Source: Methylococcus capsulatus (GTDB lineage Bacteria; Pseudomonadota; Gammaproteobacteria; Methylococcales; Methylococcaceae). Taken from it: 64,000 bases of DNA. Made by a program: the position numbers and the translations under genes. Numbering within the stretch: the stretch's first letter is position 1; each line of letters starts with the position of its first letter. The stretch is taken from the NCBI RefSeq assembly GCF_036864975.1, contig NZ_CP104311.1:1218001-1282000 (forward strand), written 5' to 3'. Shown here piece after piece: positions 55,659 to 64,000 of this stretch. The notes under the pieces are model-generated. The model searched no databases. It worked only from the letters and a program-made list of their open reading frames with translations, and was not told where the DNA came from.

Positions 55659-55712
55659 TCTCCACCGGCGCTACGGCTCTGATTACCCGTCGGCCGCCGC
55701 GGCCGGTGGAGA
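55659..55712 (-). promoter_or_regulatory. Hairpin between SAH aptamer and ahcY ribosome site
   Basis: Perfect 11-bp inverted repeat (55712-55702 with 55669-55659 on the transcript) enclosing a 32-base GC-rich loop, starting 6 bases after the aptamer and ending 7 bases before the ahcY ribosome site. It has no U-tract, so control of ribosome access is more likely than termination. Its role as expression platform is inferred. Confidence 0.5.
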
Positions 55713-55718
55713 TAAACA

Positions 55719-55795
55719 GAGCGCCGTTGGGAAACCGATTGTCCCTGCCGAGCCTGGCGGCCTCTCGCTGGGCCGTCGCAGCGCTCCTCGGCGCG
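55719..55795 (-). ncRNA. SAH riboswitch upstream of ahcY
   Basis: On the minus strand the conserved SAH aptamer is readable: GCGCCGAGGAGCGCTGC at the 5' end, CCAGGCTCGG in the middle and AACGGCGCTC at the 3' end. CCGAG pairs with CTCGG, and GAGCGC pairs with GCGCTC as the pseudoknot; a variable hairpin (GGCCCAGCGAGAGGCC region) lies between. The SAH class is known to switch on ahcY/metH/metF when SAH builds up. It lies between metK and ahcY. Confidence 0.92.
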
Positions 55796-55839
55796 GACAA
55801 TGCCGCCGAAAGCCGGCGGCTCAAATCTTTGGATCTGAA

Positions 55840-57009
55840 TCAGGCGATCGGCAGGCCGGCCGCCTCGCGCAGCAGTTCGGCTTTGTCCGTCCGTTCCCAG
55901 GTAAAAGTGCCTTCGGTGCGGCCGAAGTGGCCGTAGGCGGCGGTCGGACGGTAGATCGGCCGTAACAGGTCCAGCATGGTGATCAGGCCCTTCGGACGCA
56001 GGTCGAAGTGTTCGCGCACCAGTTTGACCAGCGTCTCCTCGGCAATTCTGCCGGTGCCGAAGGTCTCGATGCTGATCGAGGTCGGTTCGGCCACGCCGAT
56101 GGCATAAGACACCTGGATCTCGCAGCGGTCGGCCAGGCCGGCGGCCACGATGTTCTTGGCGACGTAGCGGCCCATGTAGGCGGCGGAACGGTCGACCTTG
56201 GACGGATCCTTCCCGCTGAAGGCGCCGCCGCCGTGGCGGGCCATGCCGCCATAGGTGTCGACGATGATCTTGCGTCCGGTCAGGCCGCAGTCGCCTACGG
56301 GGCCGCCGATGACGAAGCTGCCGGTCGGGTTGATGAAATACTTGGTGTCCTTGTGCAGCCACTCCCTCGGCAGGACATGGTAGATGATTTCTTCCATGAC
56401 CGCTTCGCGGATGTCCTTCTGCGCCACGTCTGGCGCATGCTGGGTCGAGAGCACCACGGCATCGACCGCCACTGGCTTGCCGTCCTCATAGCGGAAAGTG
56501 ACCTGGCTCTTGGCGTCCGGCCGCAGCCAGGGCAGTACCTTGTGTTTGCGGACTTCGGACTGGCGCTGTACCAGGCGGTGGGCATAGGTGATCGGTGCTG
56601 GCATCAGCACGTCGGTCTCGTTGGTGGCGTAGCCGAACATCAGGCCCTGGTCACCCGCTCCCTGTTCGTGGCTGTCGAATTCGTCGACACCCATGGCGAT
56701 GTCGGGCGATTGCTTGCCGATGGCGGTCAGGACGGCGCAGCTCTGCCAGTCGAAGCCGATCTCGGGGTTGTCATAGCCGATTTCGTGCACGACCTTGCGC
56801 ACCAGTTCCTCGGTGTCCACCCATGCGGACGTGGTGACTTCGCCGGCGAGTACGACCATGCCGGTCTTCACGAGGGTTTCCACGGCGACGCGCGCCTTGG
56901 GATCCTGCGCCAGGATCGCATCCAGCACTGCATCGGAAACCTGGTCCGCGATCTTGTCGGGGTGACCTTCGGAGACGGATTCCGAAGTAAAAATGAAAGA
57001 GTTGCTCAC
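55840..57009 (-). CDS. metK: S-adenosylmethionine synthetase
   Basis: 389 residues from GTG 57009 ([22 protein letters not shown]), with AGGAAG seven to eight bases upstream; a longer frame upstream runs through a repeat and is not coding. Motifs: [27 protein letters not shown] (SAM synthetase signature 1) and [16 protein letters not shown] (signature 2). It makes SAM from methionine and ATP. It opens the metK-ahcY-metF group. Confidence 0.97.
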   Translation of the reverse strand: MSNSFIFTSESVSEGHPDKIADQVSDAVLDAILAQDPKARVAVETLVKTGMVVLAGEVTTSAWVDTEELVRKVVHEIGYDNPEIGFDWQSCAVLTAIGKQSPDIAMGVDEFDSHEQGAGDQGLMFGYATNETDVLMPAPITYAHRLVQRQSEVRKHKVLPWLRPDAKSQVTFRYEDGKPVAVDAVVLSTQHAPDVAQKDIREAVMEEIIYHVLPREWLHKDTKYFINPTGSFVIGGPVGDCGLTGRKIIVDTYGGMARHGGGAFSGKDPSKVDRSAAYMGRYVAKNIVAAGLADRCEIQVSYAIGVAEPTSISIETFGTGRIAEETLVKLVREHFDLRPKGLITMLDLLRPIYRPTAAYGHFGRTEGTFTWERTDKAELLREAAGLPIA

Positions 57010-57240
57010 TTTAATGCTTCCTACGGTTGAACGACACGGTTTAACGATCATGGCGAGCAGCCGCCCTGGATGATGACGATGCGCCAGGAACGCCGATTGA
57101 CGGATCCCGCCTTTGGGACCAGCCCTCCAGCCATGCTTCCGCAGGTTCAACTTCGCTCCCGGCAGTCGCGCATGCTTTGCGCCCGAAGGGTGCGCGACAC
57201 AGCGACGTATCGCACGAGCGCGGCTGCTCGCAATGAGCGC

Positions 57241-57280
57241 TCCCCTTACCCCCGCCCTCTCCCGCAAGGGGACAAAGAGA
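57241..57280. repeat. REP-like repeat upstream of metK
   Basis: Contains CCCCGCCCTCTCCCGCAAGGGG, a degenerate relative of the palindrome at 54054-54091: same CCCTCTCCC core and G-rich answer arm, with the outer arm decayed. Confidence 0.5.
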
Positions 57281-57314
57281 CGCTTCGCGGTGTTTTACGT
57301 TAATCTGGAGGCGA

Positions 57315-57342
57315 ATTATAGGTCAGGGGAGTGGGCACACAA
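57315..57342 (-). promoter_or_regulatory. Candidate metK promoter
   Basis: On the minus strand a perfect TATAAT (57320-57315) lies 16 bp after TTGTGT (57342-57337), a partial -35. It would start transcription about 300 bases before the metK GTG. Confidence 0.45.
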
Positions 57343-57445
57343 AGCCCGCCGTCGAAGTCGGCCGTTTCGTAACATCGGTATGTTATCCAATGGAGTTTGG
57401 GTCTTTTCGTGATTTTGGAAACTAATTATACCAAGAGGGCGAGCC

Positions 57446-58180
57446 ATGAATCTGGAATCCATCACCATCGTTCTACCCACCCGCAACGAGGCCGGCAATA
57501 TCGAAGCGTTTCTGGCGTCGTTGCCCCAAGCGGTGCATCTGATCGTCGTCGATGCCAGTGATGACGAGACGCCGGATATCATCCCGCGGGTGCGTCCCGT
57601 CCGGACGCAGGTGTTGCGGCGCAGGAGCACGATCACCCAGGCGCGACAACTGGGTGCAGAGCTGGCCTCTACCGAGTGGCTGCTGTTCACCGATGCGGAT
57701 ATCGTGTTTCCGGAAGGTTATTTCGATGCCCTGGAGGGGGTGATGGACGCGGCCGTGGTCTACGGGCCGAAACTGTCGCGCGACCGTTTCGCGGCGTATT
57801 ACCGCTGGTTCGGCTATGGTCAGCAATGTTCACACTGGCTGGGAATTCCCGCGGCCACCGGGTCCAACATGCTGGTCCGGAAGGATGCGCTGATCGCGGT
57901 GGGCGGCTTCGATCCGGAGCTGGTGTGCAACGAAGACTCGGAACTGATCTGGCGGATCAAGCGGGCGGGCTACCGGATCCGGTTCGAACCTTCGCTGCCG
58001 GTCTATGCCCGCGACCATCGCCGACTGGATAGCGGACTTTGGCGCAAGACCTGCCATTCCGTGTTCCGCTGCGCGTTGTTGTATTGGGACCTGATTCCTG
58101 CCCGCTGGCGCGGAGCGGACTGGGGCTACTGGTCGCCGCAGCAGAGCGGACGGGCGTCGGGCATCTCACGGGTGGAGTGA
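57446..58180 (+). CDS. Glycosyltransferase family 2
   Basis: 244 residues. GT-A features: IVLPTRNEAGNIEAFLASL, VDASDDET (nucleotide), FTDADIVFPEGYF (DxD), and the acceptor region ATGSNMLVRKDAL...CNEDSELIWRIKRAGY. The last ~60 residues include a hydrophobic stretch (CALLYWDLIP) but no clear membrane helix. Donor and acceptor are unknown. It stands alone, divergent from metK. Confidence 0.85.
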   Translation: MNLESITIVLPTRNEAGNIEAFLASLPQAVHLIVVDASDDETPDIIPRVRPVRTQVLRRRSTITQARQLGAELASTEWLLFTDADIVFPEGYFDALEGVMDAAVVYGPKLSRDRFAAYYRWFGYGQQCSHWLGIPAATGSNMLVRKDALIAVGGFDPELVCNEDSELIWRIKRAGYRIRFEPSLPVYARDHRRLDSGLWRKTCHSVFRCALLYWDLIPARWRGADWGYWSPQQSGRASGISRVE

Positions 58181-58262
58181 GTTCGGGCGCAACCGCCTTG
58201 AATCCGTCGCCCTTGTAATGGGAAGATCGGCTCTTGGAATCGTTCCAAGCGGGGGAGTGAAA

Positions 58263-58838
58263 ATGAAGCGTTGTGTTTTCCGCAGTGGGATGCTCGCGCT
58301 GCTCATCCATCTCCCGCTGGTCTGGACCGGAAGTGCGGCCGCCGAAGCGGCAGGGGGAGACACGGCCATGGCTTTGATCATCACTTCGGACGCTTTCCCG
58401 CCGGACGGCAGGATACCGCGAAAATACACCTGCGACGGCGACGACATTTCGCCGCCTCTCAGTTGGTCGGGGTTGCCAGCTGGAACCCGCAGTCTGGTGC
58501 TCATTGTCGATGACCCCGATGCCCCCGATCCCAAAGCCCCCCGAATGACATGGGTCCACTGGGTGCTATACAACTTGCCCCCGGCAGTGCCGGGCTTGCC
58601 CGAGGCCGTCCAGTCGCTGCCCGCCGGAACGCTGCAGGGCCTGAACGACTGGAAGCGCACCGGCTACGGCGGTCCCTGCCCGCCGATCGGCCGCCACCGC
58701 TATTTCCACAAACTGTATGCGCTGGATACCGTCTTGCCCGATCTGCACCGGCCGGACAAGGCGAAACTCGAGCAGGCCATGGCTGGGCACGTGCTCGGCC
58801 AGGCCACGCTGATCGGGACTTACCAGCGCTCCCGCTGA
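58263..58838 (+). CDS. YbhB/YbcL family (PEBP) secreted protein
   Basis: 191 residues from ATG 58263, with GGGGGAG upstream. Signal peptide (SGMLALLIHLPLVWTGSAAA), then the phosphatidylethanolamine-binding-protein fold: DGDDISPPLSWSGLP, VDDPDAPD, WVHWVLYNLPP and GPCPPIGRHRYFHKLYALD. The bacterial members are Raf-kinase-inhibitor-like in fold only; their ligand is unknown. Periplasmic by its signal. Confidence 0.88.
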   Translation: MKRCVFRSGMLALLIHLPLVWTGSAAAEAAGGDTAMALIITSDAFPPDGRIPRKYTCDGDDISPPLSWSGLPAGTRSLVLIVDDPDAPDPKAPRMTWVHWVLYNLPPAVPGLPEAVQSLPAGTLQGLNDWKRTGYGGPCPPIGRHRYFHKLYALDTVLPDLHRPDKAKLEQAMAGHVLGQATLIGTYQRSR

Positions 58839-58982
58839 TTGCCGTCGCCTGCGGCTGCAGTTCCCCGCTCCTTACCGCCCGAGATGTTCTTGCGGCAAGC
58901 CCTCCGTTTTGTGGGATCATTTGGCGTCGAGCGCCAGGTCCAATGACGGGCGGATTGTTCAAGAAGGTCGAAGCTGGAAGGT

Positions 58983-60065
58983 ATGCGAGTCGGGATATTC
59001 GAAGTCGATTACATGGCATTGCTGCTGGTTTTTGTGCCGGTCAGCATCGTACTGGAGTGGGTCCATGCGGACCCGGTATGGATTTTCGCGGCGTCCGCGC
59101 TCGCGATCGTTCCCTTGGCGGGCCAGATGGGGAAGGCCACCGAATATCTCGCCGAACATCTCGGCTCGGGGCTGGGGGGGCTGCTCAATGCTTCGTTCGG
59201 CAATGCGGCGGAACTGATCATCGGCTTCGTCGCGCTGCGGGCGGGTCTGATTGATGTGGTCAAGGCATCGATCACCGGCTCGATCATCGGCAACATCCTG
59301 CTCGTGCTCGGTGCCAGCGTGGTGGTCGGCGGGCTGAAGCATGAAACCCAATATTTCAACCGTACCGCCGCCGGCCTCGGCGTCACGCTGGCCGCGCTCA
59401 GCGCGATCGCTCTGGTGGTGCCCGCGATTTTCCATCTGGTCGTCCAGGGGCATCCGGAGCCTCATGAACGGGAACTGAGCCTGGAAATCGCCCTGGTGTT
59501 GTTCGTCACCTACATCCTCAGCTTGGTGTTCACCCTGCGCACCCACCGTCATCTGTACGTCGGTGAGTCCCCGGAAGAAACCGACGAGGCGCTAGGCGTA
59601 GGGGCCTGGAGTATGCGCAAATCGTTGCTGATCCTGCTGGTCGCCACCGCGCTCGTCGCCTGGATGAGCGAGCTGCTGGTGGGGGCGGTGGAGCATGCGG
59701 CGCACGACCTGGGCATGACCAACGTCTTCATCGGCGTGATCCTCGTCGCCATTGTCGGCAACGCGGCGGAGCACAGCACGGCGGTCATGATGGCGGCCAA
59801 GAACCACATGGATCTGGCGATGAACATCGCCATCGGCTCCAGCATTCAGATCGCTTTGTTCGTTGCTCCGCTGCTGGTGTTCGCGGGCTATGTGATGGGG
59901 CAGCCGATGGATCTGGTGTTTTCCACCTTCGAAGTCGTCGCCGTCGCGATCGCGGTCGCGGCGGTGGTCTTGATCGCGATGGATGGCGAGTCGAATTGGA
60001 TGGAGGGGGTTAACCTGTTGGCGGTTTACGTCATCCTCGCCATCGCCTTCTATTTTCTTCCGTAG
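58983..60065 (+). CDS. Calcium/proton exchanger (CAX family)
   Basis: 360 residues, eleven predicted membrane helices, and the paired alpha repeats [14 protein letters not shown] and [19 protein letters not shown] with an acidic loop between ([16 protein letters not shown]). Ca2+ export driven by the proton gradient is the usual role (VCX1/ChaA type); Mn2+ or Na+ is possible. It is followed 13 bp downstream by the glucan gene. Together with the P-type ATPase at 12.5-15.1 kb it gives two Ca2+-type exporters in the window. Confidence 0.9.
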   Translation: MRVGIFEVDYMALLLVFVPVSIVLEWVHADPVWIFAASALAIVPLAGQMGKATEYLAEHLGSGLGGLLNASFGNAAELIIGFVALRAGLIDVVKASITGSIIGNILLVLGASVVVGGLKHETQYFNRTAAGLGVTLAALSAIALVVPAIFHLVVQGHPEPHERELSLEIALVLFVTYILSLVFTLRTHRHLYVGESPEETDEALGVGAWSMRKSLLILLVATALVAWMSELLVGAVEHAAHDLGMTNVFIGVILVAIVGNAAEHSTAVMMAAKNHMDLAMNIAIGSSIQIALFVAPLLVFAGYVMGQPMDLVFSTFEVVAVAIAVAAVVLIAMDGESNWMEGVNLLAVYVILAIAFYFLP

Positions 60066-60078
60066 GGATGAGTTACGC

Positions 60079-61659
60079 ATGATCGGAAAGACGAGTCGAC
60101 GCGATTTCCTGCGCCTGGGCGCGACGCTCGGGCTGACCGCTCCGTTTGTGGGGGGCATGGGGCGGAGCTGGGCAGAGCCGAAAGGGCTCAAGTTCAGCCC
60201 ACCCCTGCCCTTCAGTTACGAAATGCTGGTTAGGCGGGCGGAAGCGCTCGCTTTCCGCCCCTATTCTCCACCGCCGGTGGTCTCCGAGGTCGTTCGCAAA
60301 CTGGACTACGAAGCCTGGGGCCAGATCCGTTTCCGGAGCGAGGACGCATTGTTCGCCGAAGGACCGTCCGTCTATCCGGTCACGTTCTTCCACCTCGGCC
60401 AGTTTTTCCAAAAACCCGTCAAGATCCACGCCGTCGAGGACGGGAAATCGCGCCAGATCTACTACAGTGCCGAGTACTTCGACATGCCGGGTGACAGTCC
60501 TGCCCGGCAAATGCCGGAACGATCGGGATTTGCCGGCTTCCGTCTGCAAGAGGCACGAACCCGCTCCGACTGGCGCACGCAGGACTGGATCGCCTACCTG
60601 GGGGCATCCTATTTCCGTGCCATCGGCGCGCTTAACCAGTATGGCCTGTCGGCGCGCGGTGTCGTCATCGACGCGGCTGAGCCGACGCCGGAAGAATTCC
60701 CCGATTTCACCGAGTTCTACATCGAAGGCGCCACGGCAGAAACCGATCCGGTCGTCATCTGCGCGTTGCTGGATGGCCCCAGCGTCACCGGGGCATACCG
60801 CTTCCTCACCTGGCGGAAAGAGGGTGTGGTGCAAGAGGTCGAGGCGGCGGTGTTCATGCGCCGGGGTGTCAAGCGACTGGGCCTTGCCCCATTGACCTCG
60901 ATGTATTGGTTCAGCGAATCGGAGAAGCGGAGGCTGGAGGACTGGCGGCCCGAAGTCCATGATTCGGACGGCCTGGCCATCTGGACCGGGGCCGGCGAAC
61001 GCATCTGGCGGCCGCTGATCAATCAGCCATACCCGGTGACATCGAGCTTCGTCGATCACGACCCCAAGGGATTCGGTCTGCTCCAGCGTGACCGGATGTT
61101 CGAGAATTATCTCGACGGCGTGAACTACGAGCGCCGGCCCAGCCTGTGGGTCGAGCCGCTGGGCGGCTGGGGAGAAGGGGCGGTGCAACTGGTCGAACTG
61201 CCCACGGACGACGAGATCCACGACAACATCGGCGTTTACTGGCGTCCTGCAGCGGCGCCCAAGGCCGGTTCATCTTACCGTTTGCGGTATCGCTTGCACT
61301 GGTTGGCCGACGAACCTTATCCGGCTGCCGTTGCCCGCTGCGTCGCGACCCGCATCGGTCGGGGCGGCCAGCCTGGCAAGCCCCGGCCTCGCGGAGTCTA
61401 CAAGTTCGTGGTGGAATTCGCCGGCGCGGCGCTGGAGCCGCTGTGGGGCGACACCGTGAAGGCATCTCCGGTGGTCACGGCTTCCCGCGGGGCGATTCAG
61501 GGGGCTTTCATCGAGCCGATTCCCAATACCCGCCGCTGGCGGGCGATTTTCGATCTGATCCCCGACGGAACCGCTCCAGTCGAGCTGCGCCTCTATATCC
61601 AGGGCAATGGCGACGCCCTCACCGAAACCTGGCTGTACCAGTTTCGGCCGCCGGTCTGA
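60079..61659 (+). CDS. opgD: Periplasmic glucan biosynthesis protein, OpgD-type
   Basis: 526 residues from ATG 60079. A twin-arginine signal (TSRRDFLRLGATLGLTAPFVGG) indicates folded export and favours OpgD over the Sec-exported OpgG. The MdoG family domain fills the rest: FSYEMLVRRAEALAFRPYSPP, YFRAIGALNQYGLSARGV, FPDFTEFYIE, SMYWFSE and DGLAIWTGAGERIWRPL. These proteins shape osmoregulated periplasmic glucans; OpgH, the membrane synthase, is not here. Confidence 0.9.
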   Translation: MIGKTSRRDFLRLGATLGLTAPFVGGMGRSWAEPKGLKFSPPLPFSYEMLVRRAEALAFRPYSPPPVVSEVVRKLDYEAWGQIRFRSEDALFAEGPSVYPVTFFHLGQFFQKPVKIHAVEDGKSRQIYYSAEYFDMPGDSPARQMPERSGFAGFRLQEARTRSDWRTQDWIAYLGASYFRAIGALNQYGLSARGVVIDAAEPTPEEFPDFTEFYIEGATAETDPVVICALLDGPSVTGAYRFLTWRKEGVVQEVEAAVFMRRGVKRLGLAPLTSMYWFSESEKRRLEDWRPEVHDSDGLAIWTGAGERIWRPLINQPYPVTSSFVDHDPKGFGLLQRDRMFENYLDGVNYERRPSLWVEPLGGWGEGAVQLVELPTDDEIHDNIGVYWRPAAAPKAGSSYRLRYRLHWLADEPYPAAVARCVATRIGRGGQPGKPRPRGVYKFVVEFAGAALEPLWGDTVKASPVVTASRGAIQGAFIEPIPNTRRWRAIFDLIPDGTAPVELRLYIQGNGDALTETWLYQFRPPV

Positions 61660-61669
61660 TGCCGGTTCG

Positions 61670-61978
61670 TCAGGCTTGGCGGTCCCGGTATGGCTGCAGT
61701 CGTTCCCAAAACGCTTCGACGATGACGTCGGATGCTTCGTCCGGCGGCAGGTCGTCGCGTCCGAGGGCACGCCCGCAGTCGCGTCGCAAGGCGCTGTCCG
61801 GCGCCCACAGACCGAAGGTTTTGCGTATGTGGCTGCCGAGGCTGAAGTGCAGAAGGTAAAGCGCGGTCTTGAAGGTCAAGGCCACTTCGGCCTTCTGCTG
61901 CTCGTCGAATTCTTCGAGGAGTCTATCGACCGCCTCGGCCACGGTGCGTGGGCGCGATGGCGATGTGCTCTTGGCCAT
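61670..61978 (-). CDS. Small hypothetical protein
   Basis: 102 residues. Helical and charged, no signal peptide or membrane helix. The segment VAEAVDRLLEEFDEQQKAEVALTFKTALYLLHFSLGSHIRKTFGLW is followed by a mainly acidic C-terminus; it resembles uncharacterised proteins of ~100 residues (DUF6794-like). It converges with opgD, 10 bp apart. I cannot assign a function. Confidence 0.6.
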   Translation of the reverse strand: MAKSTSPSRPRTVAEAVDRLLEEFDEQQKAEVALTFKTALYLLHFSLGSHIRKTFGLWAPDSALRRDCGRALGRDDLPPDEASDVIVEAFWERLQPYRDRQA

Positions 61979-62247
61979 GATCTCAGCTAAGGTTCGTTCC
62001 AGCGCGGAGCAAAGGCATTAGTCTCTTCGCATCGAGGGCTTTGGCGCAAGTTTGGCCGTCGATGGCAATGGTTCCGGTAATTTAACTTTATTATCATACC
62101 CCGGCGTACGTGAAGTGTCTCGCCAGCGCTGGGGTGGCCCCTTTTTCCGTATCGACGGGGCCTGGCCATGAGGGCGCCCGTCGCGATTTCGGCCGTGCGC
62201 TTTTTCGCTCGAATGGACGGTCTTCTTTCCAAAGGACATTTCCGTAA
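61979..62247. other. 269-bp region before the exopolysaccharide-type beta-barrel gene
   Basis: Divergent region with an A/T-rich block (62080-62098: TTTAACTTTATTATCATACC) that may hold the promoter. The leader contains GGCCCC (62127 region) and GGGGCC (62156 region) able to form a hairpin. No known riboswitch is recognised; a c-di-GMP aptamer was looked for and not seen. Confidence 0.4.
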
Positions 62248-63492
62248 ATGGTTCCCGTCCCGGCTAGCGCCTTCCCGCTGCTCCTGCGATGCTTGCTCGC
62301 TTGCGTGACAGGGCCGGCCTGGGCATTGGCGGACAAGACCGATTGGTTCCAACCGTTCGTATCCAATACCTTTGCCTACGACACCAACGTGTTCCGCCTT
62401 CCTTCGAGTCTCACCGCCGCCGAAGCGAACACGTTGATCGATAACGTGGCCAAAGGCGGCAGCAAATCCGATTTCATCAACCGCATTTCGGCAGGCGCCA
62501 AGGTGAACTGGTATTCCGGGCCTCATCGAGTGAACATGAATCTTGGCGTTGATGACAATATTTTCGTCCGGAACACGGCGCTGCAGAATCTATCCACCCT
62601 CAATGACGTGTCCTGGATATGGGATGTTTCCATGGCTTGGTCGACCCAGGTCGGCGCCGAATATCAGCAGTATCTGAACGCATTCGGAAACTACGTCATC
62701 CCGCGCAAGGACATGTTGACCAACATGGCTTATTTCGGAAAGGCGAAATATCAGTTTTCCCCGGACTGGCGGGCCGGAGTCGGGGTGCGGTGGGACGAAA
62801 TCAGCCACAGCGTGCGCAACCGGAGGCAGAACGACGTCCAGGAACTGAGCGAGACGGTGGAGGTCGTCTACCAGAACGCCGCCGGGAATTCGGCAGGAAT
62901 CGAGTATCGTCATGGAGCAGGGTTTTATCCACAGAGAAGCCCGGCTAAATTCAGCTTCGACGAGTATGATCTCAACGCTGTGAAGTTTGTTGGCGGTTAT
63001 GTGTTTTCCGCCAAGACCCGTTTCGATGGATATATAGGGTATCTCGCCCAGACCTTCGCTCAGGCGCCTTGGTTTGACTACTCCGGTTGTATTTGGCGCA
63101 TGGGCGTGGAGTGGTTGCCGACGGACAAAACGAGCGTAAAGATTTCTGGCTGGCAAAATCTCGAAGCTTACCAGGATGTCGCGTCGAGCTATTTCGTCGG
63201 CAACGGCGTCAAGTTGTCGTCGAAATGGGGGGCGAGCCGAAAAGTCGAAGTTGCAAGCGAATTTTCCTGGGAAAGCCGGGATTACGTCGGGGATAGCAGT
63301 GCTAATTCTTCCGATGCTCTGGTATCGCGCCGCGTCGACGATTTTTTTGCGGCTCAGGCCGGTATCACCTACAGGCCGGTGGAGTATATTGATGTTTTTC
63401 TGACGTACCGGTATGAAAAAAGAAAGGTGAACCGGGTGTTTTTCAACTACGAGTACGACGGTGTCGCTCTGGGTGTCGCGTTAAGGTTTTAA
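62248..63492 (+). CDS. Outer-membrane beta-barrel protein of exopolysaccharide locus (EpsL-like)
   Basis: 414 residues. Signal peptide (LLLRCLLACVTGPAWALA), then repeated amphipathic strands with aromatic girdles (NWYSGPHRVNMNLGV, AGVGVRWDEI, FDGYIGYLAQTF, FLTYRYEKRKVN) and a terminal Phe (VALGVALRF), the outer-membrane insertion mark. The DWFQPFVSNTFAYDTNVFRLP opening and length fit the EpsL-type barrels coded with PEP-CTERM/exopolysaccharide clusters, likely an export or anchoring porin. The next gene starts 21 bp after it. Confidence 0.78.
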   Translation: MVPVPASAFPLLLRCLLACVTGPAWALADKTDWFQPFVSNTFAYDTNVFRLPSSLTAAEANTLIDNVAKGGSKSDFINRISAGAKVNWYSGPHRVNMNLGVDDNIFVRNTALQNLSTLNDVSWIWDVSMAWSTQVGAEYQQYLNAFGNYVIPRKDMLTNMAYFGKAKYQFSPDWRAGVGVRWDEISHSVRNRRQNDVQELSETVEVVYQNAAGNSAGIEYRHGAGFYPQRSPAKFSFDEYDLNAVKFVGGYVFSAKTRFDGYIGYLAQTFAQAPWFDYSGCIWRMGVEWLPTDKTSVKISGWQNLEAYQDVASSYFVGNGVKLSSKWGASRKVEVASEFSWESRDYVGDSSANSSDALVSRRVDDFFAAQAGITYRPVEYIDVFLTYRYEKRKVNRVFFNYEYDGVALGVALRF

Positions 63493-63513
63493 TCCTGACA
63501 GGAGCCGCTGATT

Positions 63514-64000
63514 ATGTGTATCGAGTCCGGAGTCGTTGGAAGTCCGTCGAGCATCAAGAAACCTTCGTTACTGCTGATGGCGTCTAACACGCCATTTCAG
63601 TACCGTGTGCTGCGGTGCGCCGCCCAGGCTGGCGCATCCGTTTTCATCCTTGGAAGTGGGCGGGCGAAATTCTTGGCCTGGTCCCGATATTGTAAAGACT
63701 TCGTCTTGTATCCTCGCGACTTCGGGGAGGAAAATTCTTCGGAGTTGGTTGATATAATCAATAGCCTGAGTTCCATTTTGGACATAGATTATGTCATTCC
63801 AGGTTGTGGTGATACTACCAGGCTGCTTGGGCAGATTAGAGATCGTCTGCATTCTAAATGCTTCCCTGTTCCACCCCCTTCAGTTTTTGATACCCTGAAC
63901 GACAAAGGTAAGTTCGTTGACCTTTGTCTGGATTTGGGTATGCCTCATCCGTCCAGTGTGCTGCTTGCCGATCCTGCTGAGCTGAGATCGATGTATGATT
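63514..64000 (+). CDS. ATP-grasp family protein, 5' part
   Basis: 162 codons visible from ATG 63514 (AGGAG nine bases upstream); the frame runs off the window end. A Rossmann-like pre-ATP-grasp domain (LLLMASNTPFQYRVLRCAAQAG, IDYVIPGCGDTTR) leads to the usual start of the ATP-grasp fold: DTLNDKGKFVDLCLDLGMPHPSS, in which the Lys contacts ATP. Such carbamoyl-phosphate-synthase-like ligases are found in exopolysaccharide and peptide modification loci. Codon use is less GC-rich than in its neighbours (many TTT, TTG, GAT, AAT), suggesting transfer. Substrate unknown. Confidence 0.75.
   Translation, partial: MCIESGVVGSPSSIKKPSLLLMASNTPFQYRVLRCAAQAGASVFILGSGRAKFLAWSRYCKDFVLYPRDFGEENSSELVDIINSLSSILDIDYVIPGCGDTTRLLGQIRDRLHSKCFPVPPPSVFDTLNDKGKFVDLCLDLGMPHPSSVLLADPAELRSMYD

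Larger units (their letters stand above)
57010..57445. other. 436-bp intergenic region with metK leader
   Basis: No credible gene. It holds a good -10 for metK far from the gene (57320-57315), a REP-like repeat at 57241-57280, and presumably the promoter of the divergent glycosyltransferase at the right. If the -10 is real, metK has a ~300-base leader. Confidence 0.5.

Noticed and set aside
57010-57310. SAM riboswitch before metK
   Set aside because: No conserved element of a SAM class that I know could be recognised, so it is left as a possible leader only.
62090-62247. c-di-GMP (GEMM) riboswitch before the exopolysaccharide-type gene
   Set aside because: The conserved GEMM core and tetraloop receptor sequences are not present; only a simple GGCCCC/GGGGCC hairpin is seen.

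Overview
The window is a high-GC, gene-dense chromosomal segment of a gammaproteobacterium. The housekeeping gene orders (fimT-pilVWXY1-pilE, gatCAB, mreBCD-mrdA-rodA-dacA, ybeD/lipB/lipA, ftsYEX-rpoH) are gammaproteobacterial. A hopanoid-type glycosyltransferase (hpnB), heme A synthase and SURF1 genes, and a Hox-type NiFe hydrogenase subunit suggest a methanotroph of the Methylococcus type. That assignment is an inference: no methane or methanol oxidation gene lies in the window.

Layout: 1-2.7 kb holds the 3' end of slyD, rimO and a small-molecule methyltransferase. 2.9-9.6 kb is a minor-pilin/PilY1 operon on the minus strand. 9.7-18.6 kb has rlmM, an orphan Wzt-like ABC ATPase with a JAMM metalloprotease, a P-type ATPase and gatCAB. 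18.6-30.4 kb on the plus strand is the cell-elongation block mreBCD-mrdA-rodA-dacA, then dat, ybeD, mgtE, lipB, lipA and an NTF2-like protein. 30.5-37 kb has a modular secreted GH5 glycosidase, ppa, and hemN-hoxH-hoxW. 37-45.6 kb has DUF1232 and DUF2127 genes, hpnB, a GNAT, an AI-2E-type permease, an IS5-like element in a rearranged spot, ybiT, arfB and a vapBC-like pair. 45.7-53.1 kb has apbE, cytochrome oxidase assembly genes (DUF2909, SURF1, a Sco-like protein, ctaA) running directly into ftsY-ftsE-ftsX-rpoH. 53.2-57 kb is the methyl cycle (metK-ahcY-metF, minus strand) with a SAH riboswitch. 57.4-64 kb has a glycosyltransferase, a PEBP protein, a Ca2+/H+ antiporter, an OpgD-like glucan protein, and the start of a probable exopolysaccharide locus (beta-barrel protein and a partial ATP-grasp protein, the latter visibly less GC-rich).

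Most notable: (i) heme A synthase and FtsY are encoded as one uninterrupted 662-residue polypeptide; (ii) a perfect CIRCE operator (HrcA site) lies directly before rpoH, suggesting HrcA control of sigma-32; (iii) a clear SAH riboswitch with an 11-bp downstream hairpin precedes ahcY; (iv) an IS5-like element whose transposase has an in-frame amber codon and whose inverted repeat supplies the stop codon of a truncated secreted-protein gene, beside a truncated regulator; (v) a HoxH/HoxW pair with no hydrogenase small subunit nearby.
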